The notes beneath the pieces are model-generated. The model saw nothing but the letters and a program-made list of their open reading frames with translations, searched no databases and was not told where the DNA came from. DNA of 22,844 bases, taken from Spirochaetia bacterium UBA6919. Its GTDB lineage: Bacteria > Spirochaetota > UBA6919. Both the position numbers and the translations under genes were made by a program. The stretch is from assembly GCA_002450905.1 (NCBI GenBank), contig DKAT01000041.1, positions 15,776 to 38,619 on the forward strand. The letters are read 5' to 3'. Positions 16,163 through 22,844 of the stretch are shown here, in pieces (within the stretch, counting starts at the first letter, position 1; each line of letters starts with the position of its first letter).

Positions 16163-17299
16163 TTAAAATGTTTTTTTATTGGAAATGAGGAGTTCTACTA
16201 TAATGTTATTGGCTGAAGGCATTGATATTTTTTTTATATTTTTTTTCATGTCAGTCAATGTTTTATGGTTTATTATTAAATTTATGATTGACTCTTTCAA
16301 CAATTCAGGATTCAATGTATTTTCATTTATAATTTGAGCAGCACTAATCTCCTCTAACATTCTTGCATTTGTGTACTGTTCATTTCTTGTAGCTGAAGGG
16401 AGGGGGATAAATATTGATGGGATTGCCAGTGCTAAAACTTCACTTACTGTTCCTGCTCCTGATCTACCTATGAGGAGATCTGTTCCATTTAATATATGTT
16501 TTAATTCTTGTGTATTTATGAAATCTTTAATAATATAATGATGTTTTACTGAATCGGGTAAGGATTGCTTATAATCGTTAAGTTCCTGAAAATCATTGTG
16601 TCCATCTGTTTTTCCACATTGATGGATGATATTTGATAATTGTAAAAGGTCTTTTAATATAGGTTTAAATGTTGTATTTATTTTATGAGAACCCTGGGAA
16701 CCTCCTGTGATGTAGATGAGAGGAAGATTTTTATTCAGGTTAAATATTTTATAGCACTCATCCTTTGATCCAGTAAATAATTCCTTGCGGATAGGCTGTC
16801 CTGTATGGATTACTTTACTTTCTGGAAAATATTTTTTTGCAGATGGGAATGATATGGCAATCTTCAGAGCAAAATAACTTGCGATTTTATTAGCCAAACC
16901 CACGCTGGTTGTTTGTTCATGAATGATAACCGGTATAGATAGTATTTTGGATGCAATTACTACAGGCACGGAGACAAATCCACCTGTACTGAATAGTATA
17001 TCAGCCTTAAATGTTTTTAAAATACTGTATGAATCAAAAATACCTTTAATTATTCTTAAGATATCACTTATATTTTTCAGTGAAAAATATCGTCTTAACT
17101 TTCCTGTAGATATATAATGGAAGGGGATATTTTTATTGTTTGCAACCTGGTTTTCTATACCATCCTTACTCCCTATGTATATACAGTTAAATTTTTCATT
17201 ACTAGCCGTCGTTTGAAAATATCCAACTAATTCATCATAAATTGTAACTGCGGGTAATGTATGTCCCCCGCTCCCGCCACCTGTGATAGCTATTTTCAT
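16163..17299 (-). CDS. murG: UDP-N-acetylglucosamine--undecaprenyl-PP-MurNAc-pentapeptide transferase MurG
   Basis: 378 residues. The N-terminal loop is GGGSGGHTLPA (7-17), the family's lipid-I binding Gly-rich motif with Ser where Thr is usual. The donor half shows the second Gly-rich motif TGGSQGSHKIN and the UDP-GlcNAc site GRSGAGTVSEVLALAIPSIF followed by PLPSATRNEQYTNA. MurG makes lipid II on the cytosolic face of the membrane, the last intracellular step of murein synthesis. It is somewhat longer than E. coli MurG (355). The ATG at 17299 overlaps the ligA stop by four bases (ATGA), so the two are translationally coupled. A separate promoter for grpE begins after its stop. Confidence 0.95.
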   Translation of the reverse strand: MKIAITGGGSGGHTLPAVTIYDELVGYFQTTASNEKFNCIYIGSKDGIENQVANNKNIPFHYISTGKLRRYFSLKNISDILRIIKGIFDSYSILKTFKADILFSTGGFVSVPVVIASKILSIPVIIHEQTTSVGLANKIASYFALKIAISFPSAKKYFPESKVIHTGQPIRKELFTGSKDECYKIFNLNKNLPLIYITGGSQGSHKINTTFKPILKDLLQLSNIIHQCGKTDGHNDFQELNDYKQSLPDSVKHHYIIKDFINTQELKHILNGTDLLIGRSGAGTVSEVLALAIPSIFIPLPSATRNEQYTNARMLEEISAAQIINENTLNPELLKESIINLIINHKTLTDMKKNIKKISMPSANNIIVELLISNKKTF

Positions 17300-19335
17300 G
17301 TTAACCTATTCATTTCATCGTATTTTTTAATGAGATTTATAAAATCATTTTCTGTTAGCAGATTTATATTTAATTCCTGAGCTTTTCTTAACTTAGAACC
17401 AGGGCTATCACCGACTATTACATAATCGGTTTTGTTACTAACTGAAGAAATCGTTGTTCCACCAAAATGATGAATAATATCCTCAGCCTGCTTTCTTGTG
17501 TAGTTAGCAAGATTTCCAGTTAGAACAATTTTTTTATTTGAAAATATCGTATTATTTGGGACTTTACTATCTGATAATATATTCAGTTCTTCCATTTGAA
17601 CACCAGCAATTTTTAATTTATTTATTACTGATTGATTATGAGGTTCCGTAAAGAATTGGATGATACTCTTTGCCATGGTTGGCCCAATCTCATTTATATT
17701 AATTAGATCTTCTAAAGGTGTATTTTGAAGAACAAATATTGAATTAAAGTGCTCAGATAATAATCTAGATGCTTTTTTGCCAATATGTTTAATACCAAGA
17801 GCTGAGATCACAGAAGCTAATGGGGATTTTTTTGATTTTTCTATTGACTGGATAAGATTTTTTGCAGATTTTTCTCCGAATCCCTCTAACTTTGCAATAG
17901 TTTCTTCATTTAAAGAGAAAATATCAGCATAATCCTTTAAAAAGCCTTTTTGGATGAATAATTCAACAATACTCTCTCCGAGCCCTTCAATGTCAAGACC
18001 ATCTTTAGAGGCAAAGTACTGGATTTTCCTTTTCAGTTGAGCAGGACAGGAGATATTTATACATCGCAGGGCAACCTCCTCTTCGTCTTTAATTAATATT
18101 GAATGACATTCAGGGCAATTCATCGGGGATTCAAATGGCTGTGATTCTTTACCCCTCAATGATAATACTACATCAACAACCTGGGGTATAATCTCACCAC
18201 TCTTTTCAATAAATACAGTATCTCCTATCCTAATATCTCTTCTTTTGATCTCCTCAAAATTATGTAAGGATGCACGTGTTACAGTTGTACCAGCCAATAA
18301 TATAGGTTCCAAAATAGCAACAGGTGTTATAGTCCCCAATCTACCAACTGACAGGATAATATCATTAATCTTAGTTGTCATTTGTTTAGCTGGAAACTTA
18401 TATGCTATAGCCCACCTTGGTTCTTTTGCTGTGTATCCTAATTTTTCTTGTTGTTCTATTGAATTAACCTTGACTACCATACCATCTGTGTCATAATCAA
18501 GTGAAGATCTTTTATTTTCCCATGATTTTATGACACTAAATACTTCATCTATTGAATAACAGAGGGTATATGTAGCATTGACTTTAAATCCAAGGGACTC
18601 AAGATACTTTAATCGGTCATATTGGTGTCCTGGGTATCGTTCATCAAGCGTTTGCGCTATACCATATATAAATACATCGAGAGGACGTTTTGATAGCTCT
18701 GTCGGATCTAACAATTTAAGTGAGCCTGCTGTGGCATTACGTGGATTTGCAAAGATCTTCTCTCCTTTCTGAATACGTTGCCCATTAAATAATTTGAACT
18801 TTGATATTGGAAAAAATATCTCCCCTCTTACTTCTATAGACACGGACTCATTTAATTTAAGGGGGATAGAGCGAATTGTCCTGATATTTTCAGTAATATC
18901 ATCTCCAGTAATACCATCTCCACGTGTTATTCCTTGAATAAGTTTTCCTTCCTCATATTTTAAAGAAATTGAGACACCATCTATTTTTAATTCAACAACA
19001 TATTGGATATTTTCATCAGGTAATAATTTTTTCACACGATTATTGAAATCATTTAAATCTTTTTCTGAATAAGTATTACCAAGACTCTTCATGGGATATT
19101 CATGTGAGACAGAAATAAACTCCTTTAGAGGCTCTCCACCTATTCTTTGAGTAGGGGAATCAGGAGTAATTAAACCTGGATATTGTTTCTCATACTCAAT
19201 TAGTTGAGACATATATTGATCATATTCATAATCAGAGATTTCAGGGGCATTATCAATGTAATATTTTTTGTTATGATAATGTAATAGATTTTTCAATTGA
19301 TCAATTTTATTTATAATATTTTCAGGTATGGTCAT
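17296..19335 (-). CDS. ligA: NAD-dependent DNA ligase LigA
   Basis: 679 residues, normal length. An N-terminal Ia-type NAD-binding region (YYIDNAPEISDYEYDQ) is followed by the adenylation domain with catalytic Lys117 in VELKIDG, ITRGDGITGDDITENIRTI, and EVRGEIFF. Then come the OB fold, a four-Cys zinc finger (Cys407, Cys410, Cys425, Cys430), helix-hairpin-helix motifs (about 450-590) and a C-terminal BRCT domain (about 598-672). All domains are intact. It seals Okazaki fragments and repair nicks. The ATG at 19335 has no clear ribosome site, so the start is the least certain part. Upstream is a TPR gene ending 84 bases away on the same strand; downstream murG overlaps by four bases. Confidence 0.97.
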   Translation of the reverse strand: MTIPENIINKIDQLKNLLHYHNKKYYIDNAPEISDYEYDQYMSQLIEYEKQYPGLITPDSPTQRIGGEPLKEFISVSHEYPMKSLGNTYSEKDLNDFNNRVKKLLPDENIQYVVELKIDGVSISLKYEEGKLIQGITRGDGITGDDITENIRTIRSIPLKLNESVSIEVRGEIFFPISKFKLFNGQRIQKGEKIFANPRNATAGSLKLLDPTELSKRPLDVFIYGIAQTLDERYPGHQYDRLKYLESLGFKVNATYTLCYSIDEVFSVIKSWENKRSSLDYDTDGMVVKVNSIEQQEKLGYTAKEPRWAIAYKFPAKQMTTKINDIILSVGRLGTITPVAILEPILLAGTTVTRASLHNFEEIKRRDIRIGDTVFIEKSGEIIPQVVDVVLSLRGKESQPFESPMNCPECHSILIKDEEEVALRCINISCPAQLKRKIQYFASKDGLDIEGLGESIVELFIQKGFLKDYADIFSLNEETIAKLEGFGEKSAKNLIQSIEKSKKSPLASVISALGIKHIGKKASRLLSEHFNSIFVLQNTPLEDLININEIGPTMAKSIIQFFTEPHNQSVINKLKIAGVQMEELNILSDSKVPNNTIFSNKKIVLTGNLANYTRKQAEDIIHHFGGTTISSVSNKTDYVIVGDSPGSKLRKAQELNINLLTENDFINLIKKYDEMNRLT

Positions 19336-19419
19336 AATTTTTCAATTCATAGAAATTATATCAATTTTAGGGATCGGATAATATATTAAAATATTAAATA
19401 TTTTCTAATTATTAGTTAA

Positions 19420-21150
19420 TTAAATATTTTTGGGCGTTTTATTTGTATGATATTTTTTAATCAGATCATTAGCAATGCTTCTAAAGAGTGAATCAGGATA
19501 TTTCTTTATAAACTTTTTTAAGATTTGAATTCCCTTTGATTTTTTATCAAAACTTTCAAGATATAATTTACCTAGAAGAAATAAACTTTTTTGTCTCCAA
19601 AACTTGTTTTTCGAATTGTTATTAATAGTTAATAACACATTTTCTGCTTCAATAAATTTTTCTTTTAAAATAAAAATATTTGAAAAATGAATCAGATAAT
19701 AATTTTTCTGATCTTCTGATAATCCATTATAATTAATAATTTTATTATAATTTGCAATGAGAAGATTATATTTTTGAGCATCTAACAATTTTTCGAAGAA
19801 AGTAAATAATTTCAATTTATTAATATTATTTTTAATTTGGTACAATACTTCCAGTTTTTCAAGGGTATAAATAGCAATATCAGAATGCCCAAAATGGGTG
19901 ATTATTTTCTCAAAGTAGTTGATACACTCCATATATTGTGATTGATACAACAGTAAGATGGCTGAATAATACAATAAATATTGATTTTCTGAATATCTCT
20001 TTATAGTATTATCTATTTTTATCTTAGCCCCTTCATAATCTTCTTCAGCCAAGAAACATCTGATAATATATACAATAGACAAATGTTCCACAGATTGATG
20101 GTTAGATTCTGCCAATTCAAGTGGTTTACCAACCTGGGAGAAATATTGTTTTGAAGATTTATAATCCCCTTTAGAAAAGTAAATTTTTCCCATGTTAAAA
20201 TATGCTTTATTAGTAAATCCCTGACCCTTAAGTCCTGTTGAGATGATCTGTTTAAATAAGTTTTCTGCCTCCATAGTTTTTTTCATAACAAGATATAATT
20301 CTGCTTTATATTCCAATGATTTAAAATATATTAAGTTATTTTTTTTTCCTGATACCTTTAATAATTTTAAATAGGTATTGAGTAATTTCAAACAGTGTGA
20401 GTATAGCCCATCAGAATAAAAGACATTGAAAATCTCTATCACATTAGAATAATTATAGTATCCACTACGAATAGCTTTCTGGTAATGTATCCTTGACATT
20501 TTATAACGATTATTCATATAATAAAGCTTCCCAAGAAATTTTTCTATTTTGAAATGGGTTATGGGAGGGAGTTTTTGATCATTAAGATTTTTTAATTCTG
20601 AAATTACTAAATTTGATTTCTCCTCCTGAAGTGCTATCTCATAAAGCATATTAAAATATTTCTGGTCGATCTGATTTGTAGTTTGGATAATCTTGATAAG
20701 ATACTTTACTGAATTCTCGTACTGAGAAAGGATTTTATATGTTTCTACAATTCTAATCCTAAAATATTCTTTTAATGTTTGAGATTTTGTCCCCCATTCT
20801 CCTTTAAAATAGAATTTCAATAGATCATCATATAAAAAATATCTGATAAAAAAATCTTCCATATACTGATAATCAGAATCAATATCCTTGAGTGACCGGT
20901 AAATATAATAAACTGCCCTTCTATTATTCTTTTGACGTGCATAAAAATTAGCTATTTCAAGGAAATTAGTCTGAACAGGATACAGTTTTTCAATTTGGAG
21001 ATAGATTTGTTCTGCTTTAAAAAATAAGTTATTTGATTCATAAAATTTAGCTCTAATCAGCAATTGCTCCCATTCAGGATTAATTTTAGAATAACCTGCA
21101 GAATTTAATAAAAATAAAAATAATAGAAAAATAATTTTTTTATATTTCAT
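19420..21150 (-). CDS. Exported TPR-repeat protein, function unknown
   Basis: 576 residues from the ATG at 21150 (MKYKKIIFLLFLFLL); an in-frame GTG nine bases upstream would only add MIT before a typical signal peptide. The signal peptide is residues 1-19 or so, ending near SAGYS. The mature part is all-helical and built of tetratricopeptide-like repeats: examples are YFNMGKIYFSKGDYKSSKQY, FKIEKFLGKLYYMNNRYKMS and LFLLGKLYLESFDKKSKGIQ. No enzymatic domain is seen. Such proteins are scaffolds for envelope complexes. The ribosome site is weak. It may head the unit with ligA and murG (84-base gap), but a link to either pathway is only by position. Also AT-rich and Asn/Lys/Tyr-rich like its neighbours. 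Confidence 0.8.
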   Translation of the reverse strand: MKYKKIIFLLFLFLLNSAGYSKINPEWEQLLIRAKFYESNNLFFKAEQIYLQIEKLYPVQTNFLEIANFYARQKNNRRAVYYIYRSLKDIDSDYQYMEDFFIRYFLYDDLLKFYFKGEWGTKSQTLKEYFRIRIVETYKILSQYENSVKYLIKIIQTTNQIDQKYFNMLYEIALQEEKSNLVISELKNLNDQKLPPITHFKIEKFLGKLYYMNNRYKMSRIHYQKAIRSGYYNYSNVIEIFNVFYSDGLYSHCLKLLNTYLKLLKVSGKKNNLIYFKSLEYKAELYLVMKKTMEAENLFKQIISTGLKGQGFTNKAYFNMGKIYFSKGDYKSSKQYFSQVGKPLELAESNHQSVEHLSIVYIIRCFLAEEDYEGAKIKIDNTIKRYSENQYLLYYSAILLLYQSQYMECINYFEKIITHFGHSDIAIYTLEKLEVLYQIKNNINKLKLFTFFEKLLDAQKYNLLIANYNKIINYNGLSEDQKNYYLIHFSNIFILKEKFIEAENVLLTINNNSKNKFWRQKSLFLLGKLYLESFDKKSKGIQILKKFIKKYPDSLFRSIANDLIKKYHTNKTPKNI

Positions 21151-21291
21151 TGTTATCACTATAATTGTTTATTCAAATAAACTTTTTATTATAAATATTT
21201 TTTTCTAAAGTAAATTTTCTATAACCTGTATGACGAAATTAAAGCTGATATGAGAAATCAAAAAAAGATCTACTCTTTGTAAGGAACGCAC

Positions 21292-21441
21292 ATGGGTAAC
21301 GAAGGCTATATCAAGCTGAAAACAAGATTGATTGGTGCAATTAACAATGCCCTTTCTAAAGACCCAAAAGTTACTGAACTTATGCTAAAAAAAGCTTTCC
21401 TAGAATGTTGCTTCAAACTGAAACAAAATGGAAAATTATAA
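21292..21441 (+). CDS. Possible small protein (49 aa), not recognised
   Basis: ATG at 21292 with AAGGA six bases upstream and a TAA stop at 21439-21441. The predicted protein is basic and helical (GYIKLKTRLIGAINNALSKD, then KVTELMLKKAFLECCFKL) with two adjacent Cys at residues 39-40. It has no signal peptide or membrane helix. A hairpin follows ten bases later. It is surrounded by minus-strand genes and has no partner gene. Size, ribosome site and the following hairpin argue for a real gene; the lack of any family I know, and short length, argue against. It could also be the coding part of a small regulatory RNA. Confidence 0.5.
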   Translation: MGNEGYIKLKTRLIGAINNALSKDPKVTELMLKKAFLECCFKLKQNGKL

Positions 21442-21450
21442 GCATAATTA

Positions 21451-21499
21451 AAGTGACACATCTATACAAAAGTCACTTCTTAAACAGGTGGCTTTTGTA
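21451..21499 (+). terminator. Two mutually exclusive hairpins after the small ORF
   Basis: Stem A pairs AAGTGAC (21451-21457) with GTCACTT (21472-21478). Stem B pairs TACAAAAGTCAC (21465-21476) with GTGGCTTTTGTA (21488-21499), 12 bp with one wobble. Both need bases 21472-21476, so only one can form. Stem B is the longer and looks like a terminator or a small-RNA 3' end, though no long T-tract follows it. Confidence 0.6.
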
Positions 21500-21530
21500 T
21501 TAAAAACACTTATAAACCCTAATTCAACTC

Positions 21531-22226
21531 TTACTTCTTACAAAATATATATATTCCCTCCTCCGTATAAATCCCTGCCTCCCTGGACATTTCCTTCATT
21601 CTGTGATAAATAGAAAACCCTCTCCTAAATAGACTCTTTTTATAAAGTGCATATACATAAATTATTATTATCTCACGTCTTCTTCGATTAAAGGAATCAT
21701 CAATCTGATCTAAAACTTTTTCTAATATACATTCATGAAATGGGTTAAAAAAATAAAACACACAGGCATCATCGGGTATTAATAAATCAATCGCATCTTT
21801 ATGATAAACACTAATTTCTGAATCGTGTTTGAAACATCGACTAAACTCAGAAATGTTTTTTAAAGAAATAGCACATAATTTTGAAGAAAACTCCACCCCA
21901 ATTACTTTTTTAAAATAAATTGAGGCAAGCATAAGAATTTTCCCTTTCCCGCTCCCAAAATCAATAAATTTCGTATTAAAAAATCGTTTGGGTAATACTT
22001 CCATTATCTTTTTAAAAACACTTTCCAAAGTAGATTCATACCGAAAACTATATCTACGGTTGGTTCCAACAACTTTTAATTCATCAATCTCAATCTGGGT
22101 AGCTGTTTCCGTGTTATATCGAATATCAAAATCTAAATTATCTGAGAATTGAGTGAAAGTAGAAACCACCCCTCTTAGTCTTATGGAGTGGAATATATAT
22201 TTTGAATAATAGAATATCTTCTTCAT
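21531..22226 (-). CDS. Class I SAM-dependent methyltransferase-like protein
   Basis: 231 residues. The Rossmann-type core starts with KFIDFGSGKGKILMLAS (about 86-102), the SAM-binding motif I, followed by VIGVEFSSKLC with Glu112 at the end of strand 2, a VYHKDAIDLL segment matching motif III and VFYFFNPFHE (157-166), an NPxF motif in the place of motif IV. Such NPPF-like motifs are found in methyltransferases acting on amino groups, but the target is unknown. The N-terminal 55 residues are basic and hydrophobic and may aid membrane association. The C-terminus ends EEGIYIFCKK. A ribosome site before the ATG is not obvious, so the start is not certain. It stands alone, between the small plus ORF and a 600-base gap. 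Confidence 0.8.
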   Translation of the reverse strand: MKKIFYYSKYIFHSIRLRGVVSTFTQFSDNLDFDIRYNTETATQIEIDELKVVGTNRRYSFRYESTLESVFKKIMEVLPKRFFNTKFIDFGSGKGKILMLASIYFKKVIGVEFSSKLCAISLKNISEFSRCFKHDSEISVYHKDAIDLLIPDDACVFYFFNPFHECILEKVLDQIDDSFNRRRREIIIIYVYALYKKSLFRRGFSIYHRMKEMSREAGIYTEEGIYIFCKK

Positions 22227-22298
22227 ACAATAAAATATTTATATATCGAAAGTCATTTATATACGAATACTCTCTTAAAAATAAAATCAAATTATCAA

Positions 22299-22341
22299 AA
22301 TTGTCATAGTGGATTCTTAAGCCATGTTTTATATGATTTCA
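22299..22341. repeat. Dispersed repeat copy 1 (degenerate)
   Basis: A 43-base unit, beginning AATTGTCATAGTGG and ending CCATGTTTTATATGATTTCA. It matches copy 2 at 22698-22741 over its whole length with scattered differences in the centre. The internal hairpin has decayed. Confidence 0.65.
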
Positions 22342-22360
22342 TACCATATATATAGTTATC

Positions 22361-22370
22361 ATGATATCAT
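22361..22370. promoter_or_regulatory. Palindrome upstream of the methyltransferase gene
   Basis: ATGATATCAT is a perfect 10-bp palindrome about 140 bases before the ATG at 22226. TATCATGA occurs at 22357-22364 and again at 22379-22386. Possible regulator sites, though simple palindromes arise by chance in AT-rich DNA. Confidence 0.25.
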
Positions 22371-22638
22371 TTTTATTATATCATGAGAATTATATCTTAA
22401 TTATATAATCGTTTCAAGATTTACTGCAAACAAATACATATAAACCATATTACTCTCTCCAAATCCACACAATCCGACAGACTAAATTCTCACCAAATCC
22501 ACAAAACAACCTCAAAACAGGACAAAGACAGGAAAATCACAGGAGAATCTCAATAAAAAAATAACAAAAATCTTTTGATAATGTATAAATATTTTAATTC
22601 ACACAACCCGACACCAAATCAATGAAAAACAAATCGTA

Positions 22639-22659
22639 GGGCAAGGCTTCAGCCATGCT
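22639..22659. repeat. Short hairpin repeat element
   Basis: GGGCAAGGCTTCAGCCATGC folds as GCA-A-GGC / GCC-A-TGC with one A-A mismatch. It resembles the GGGCAAGGCTTTAGCCTTGCCC-type intergenic hairpins scattered in many bacterial genomes; this copy appears decayed on one arm. Confidence 0.4.
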
Positions 22660-22697
22660 ATACTGAAACTCTTTTAAAATTGAAGTCCACATATTTG

Positions 22698-22741
22698 AAT
22701 TGTCATGGTGAGGCTCTCGAACCATGTTTCATATGATTTCA
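22698..22741. repeat. Dispersed repeat copy 2 with intact hairpin
   Basis: A 44-base unit, with core CATGGTGAGGCTCTCGAACC then ATG. CATGGT (22704-22709) pairs with ACCATG (22721-22726) and GAG with CTC, leaving a short bulge. This resembles the widespread intergenic TCATGGTGAGC...GAACCATGA hairpin repeats. The tail CATATGATTTCA is shared with copy 1. Confidence 0.65.
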
Positions 22742-22844
22742 AATTGAGAAAATTATCAGTATAACATCTTAAATTATAAAAAATGCTTGTAACGTTTGCT
22801 CCGAACTTGTGTATAGTAATATAACAAATGATTTGGAGTATTAC

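Larger units (their letters stand above)
21151..21530. other. Gap between two minus-strand genes holding a small plus-strand ORF and hairpins
   Basis: The 380 bases include the 49-residue plus ORF (21292-21441) and a double hairpin (21451-21499). From about 21207 to 21282 a plus-strand reading frame runs without stop to a TAA just before the ORF's ribosome site, ending in an amphipathic, Lys-rich peptide (DEIKADMRNQKKIYSL), which may be a gene remnant or chance. Base composition here is less AT-rich than the surrounding gaps. Confidence 0.4.
22227..22844. other. Gene-free region with dispersed hairpin repeats
   Basis: About 620 bases with no supported gene. It carries two copies of a 43-44-base imperfect repeat (22299, 22698), a hairpin at 22639-22659 of the kind dispersed in many AT-rich genomes, a short repeat CACACAAYCCGACA (22466-22479 and 22600-22613), and a pair of TATCATGA sites (22357-22364, 22379-22386). 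The last bases contain GGAG (22835-22838), which may be the ribosome site of a plus-strand gene beginning beyond the window; an ATG at 22828 is also possible. Confidence 0.55.

Noticed and set aside
21207..21282. Remnant gene before the small ORF
   Set aside because: Only about 25 codons, no start with a ribosome site, and no recognisable similarity.
22299..22741. CRISPR array
   Set aside because: Only two diverged copies, about 400 bases apart, with no regular spacers or cas genes.

Overview
The window is an AT-rich stretch of bacterial chromosome from a diderm (Gram-negative-type) organism: there are two lipoproteins, one small outer-membrane-barrel-like protein ending in Phe, and exported TPR and DsrE-like proteins. 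The loose lipobox sequences (LSYC and SFQC) and the overall style fit a spirochaete, but that assignment is inference and low confidence. I saw no rRNA, tRNA, CRISPR array, transposase or phage gene.

Layout. (1) Positions 1-3258, minus strand: two YeiH/PF03601-type membrane transporters, the second cut by the window edge, with a 53-residue single-helix membrane protein between them. (2) 3259-4061: a gene-free AT-rich gap. (3) 4062-5099, plus: a transglutaminase-fold lipoprotein, convergent across a hairpin with a small beta-barrel-like protein and ruvX (5325-6540, minus). (4) 6683-11219, plus: a membrane sensor kinase, an overlapping NtrC-type sigma54 activator, then two in-phase dyads, a near-perfect -24/-12 promoter and two tandem exported DsrE-like proteins. 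This looks like one self-contained signalling and response unit. (5) 11266-19335, minus: a small protein of unknown function, dnaJ, dnaK, an unusually long grpE, murG and ligA. (6) 19420-22226: an exported TPR protein (minus), an unrecognised 49-residue plus-strand ORF with two alternative hairpins after it, and a SAM-dependent methyltransferase (minus). (7) 22227-22844: gene-free DNA carrying degenerate dispersed hairpin repeats and ending in what looks like the ribosome site of a further plus-strand gene.

How the genes may work together. The sigma54 activator probably binds the twin TTGCA-N3-TGCAA-like sites just after its own stop codon and switches on the two DsrE-like proteins in response to the kinase's extracytoplasmic signal. 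DsrE folds handle protein-bound sulfur, and YeiH-type proteins are annotated as sulfate or sulfite-related exporters, so sulfur chemistry is a possible link between the two accessory modules; this is inference. The housekeeping block (protein folding, murein synthesis, DNA ligation) is ordinary except for GrpE, which carries what appears to be the same roughly 39-residue module at both its N- and C-terminal ends, flanking a normal GrpE core.
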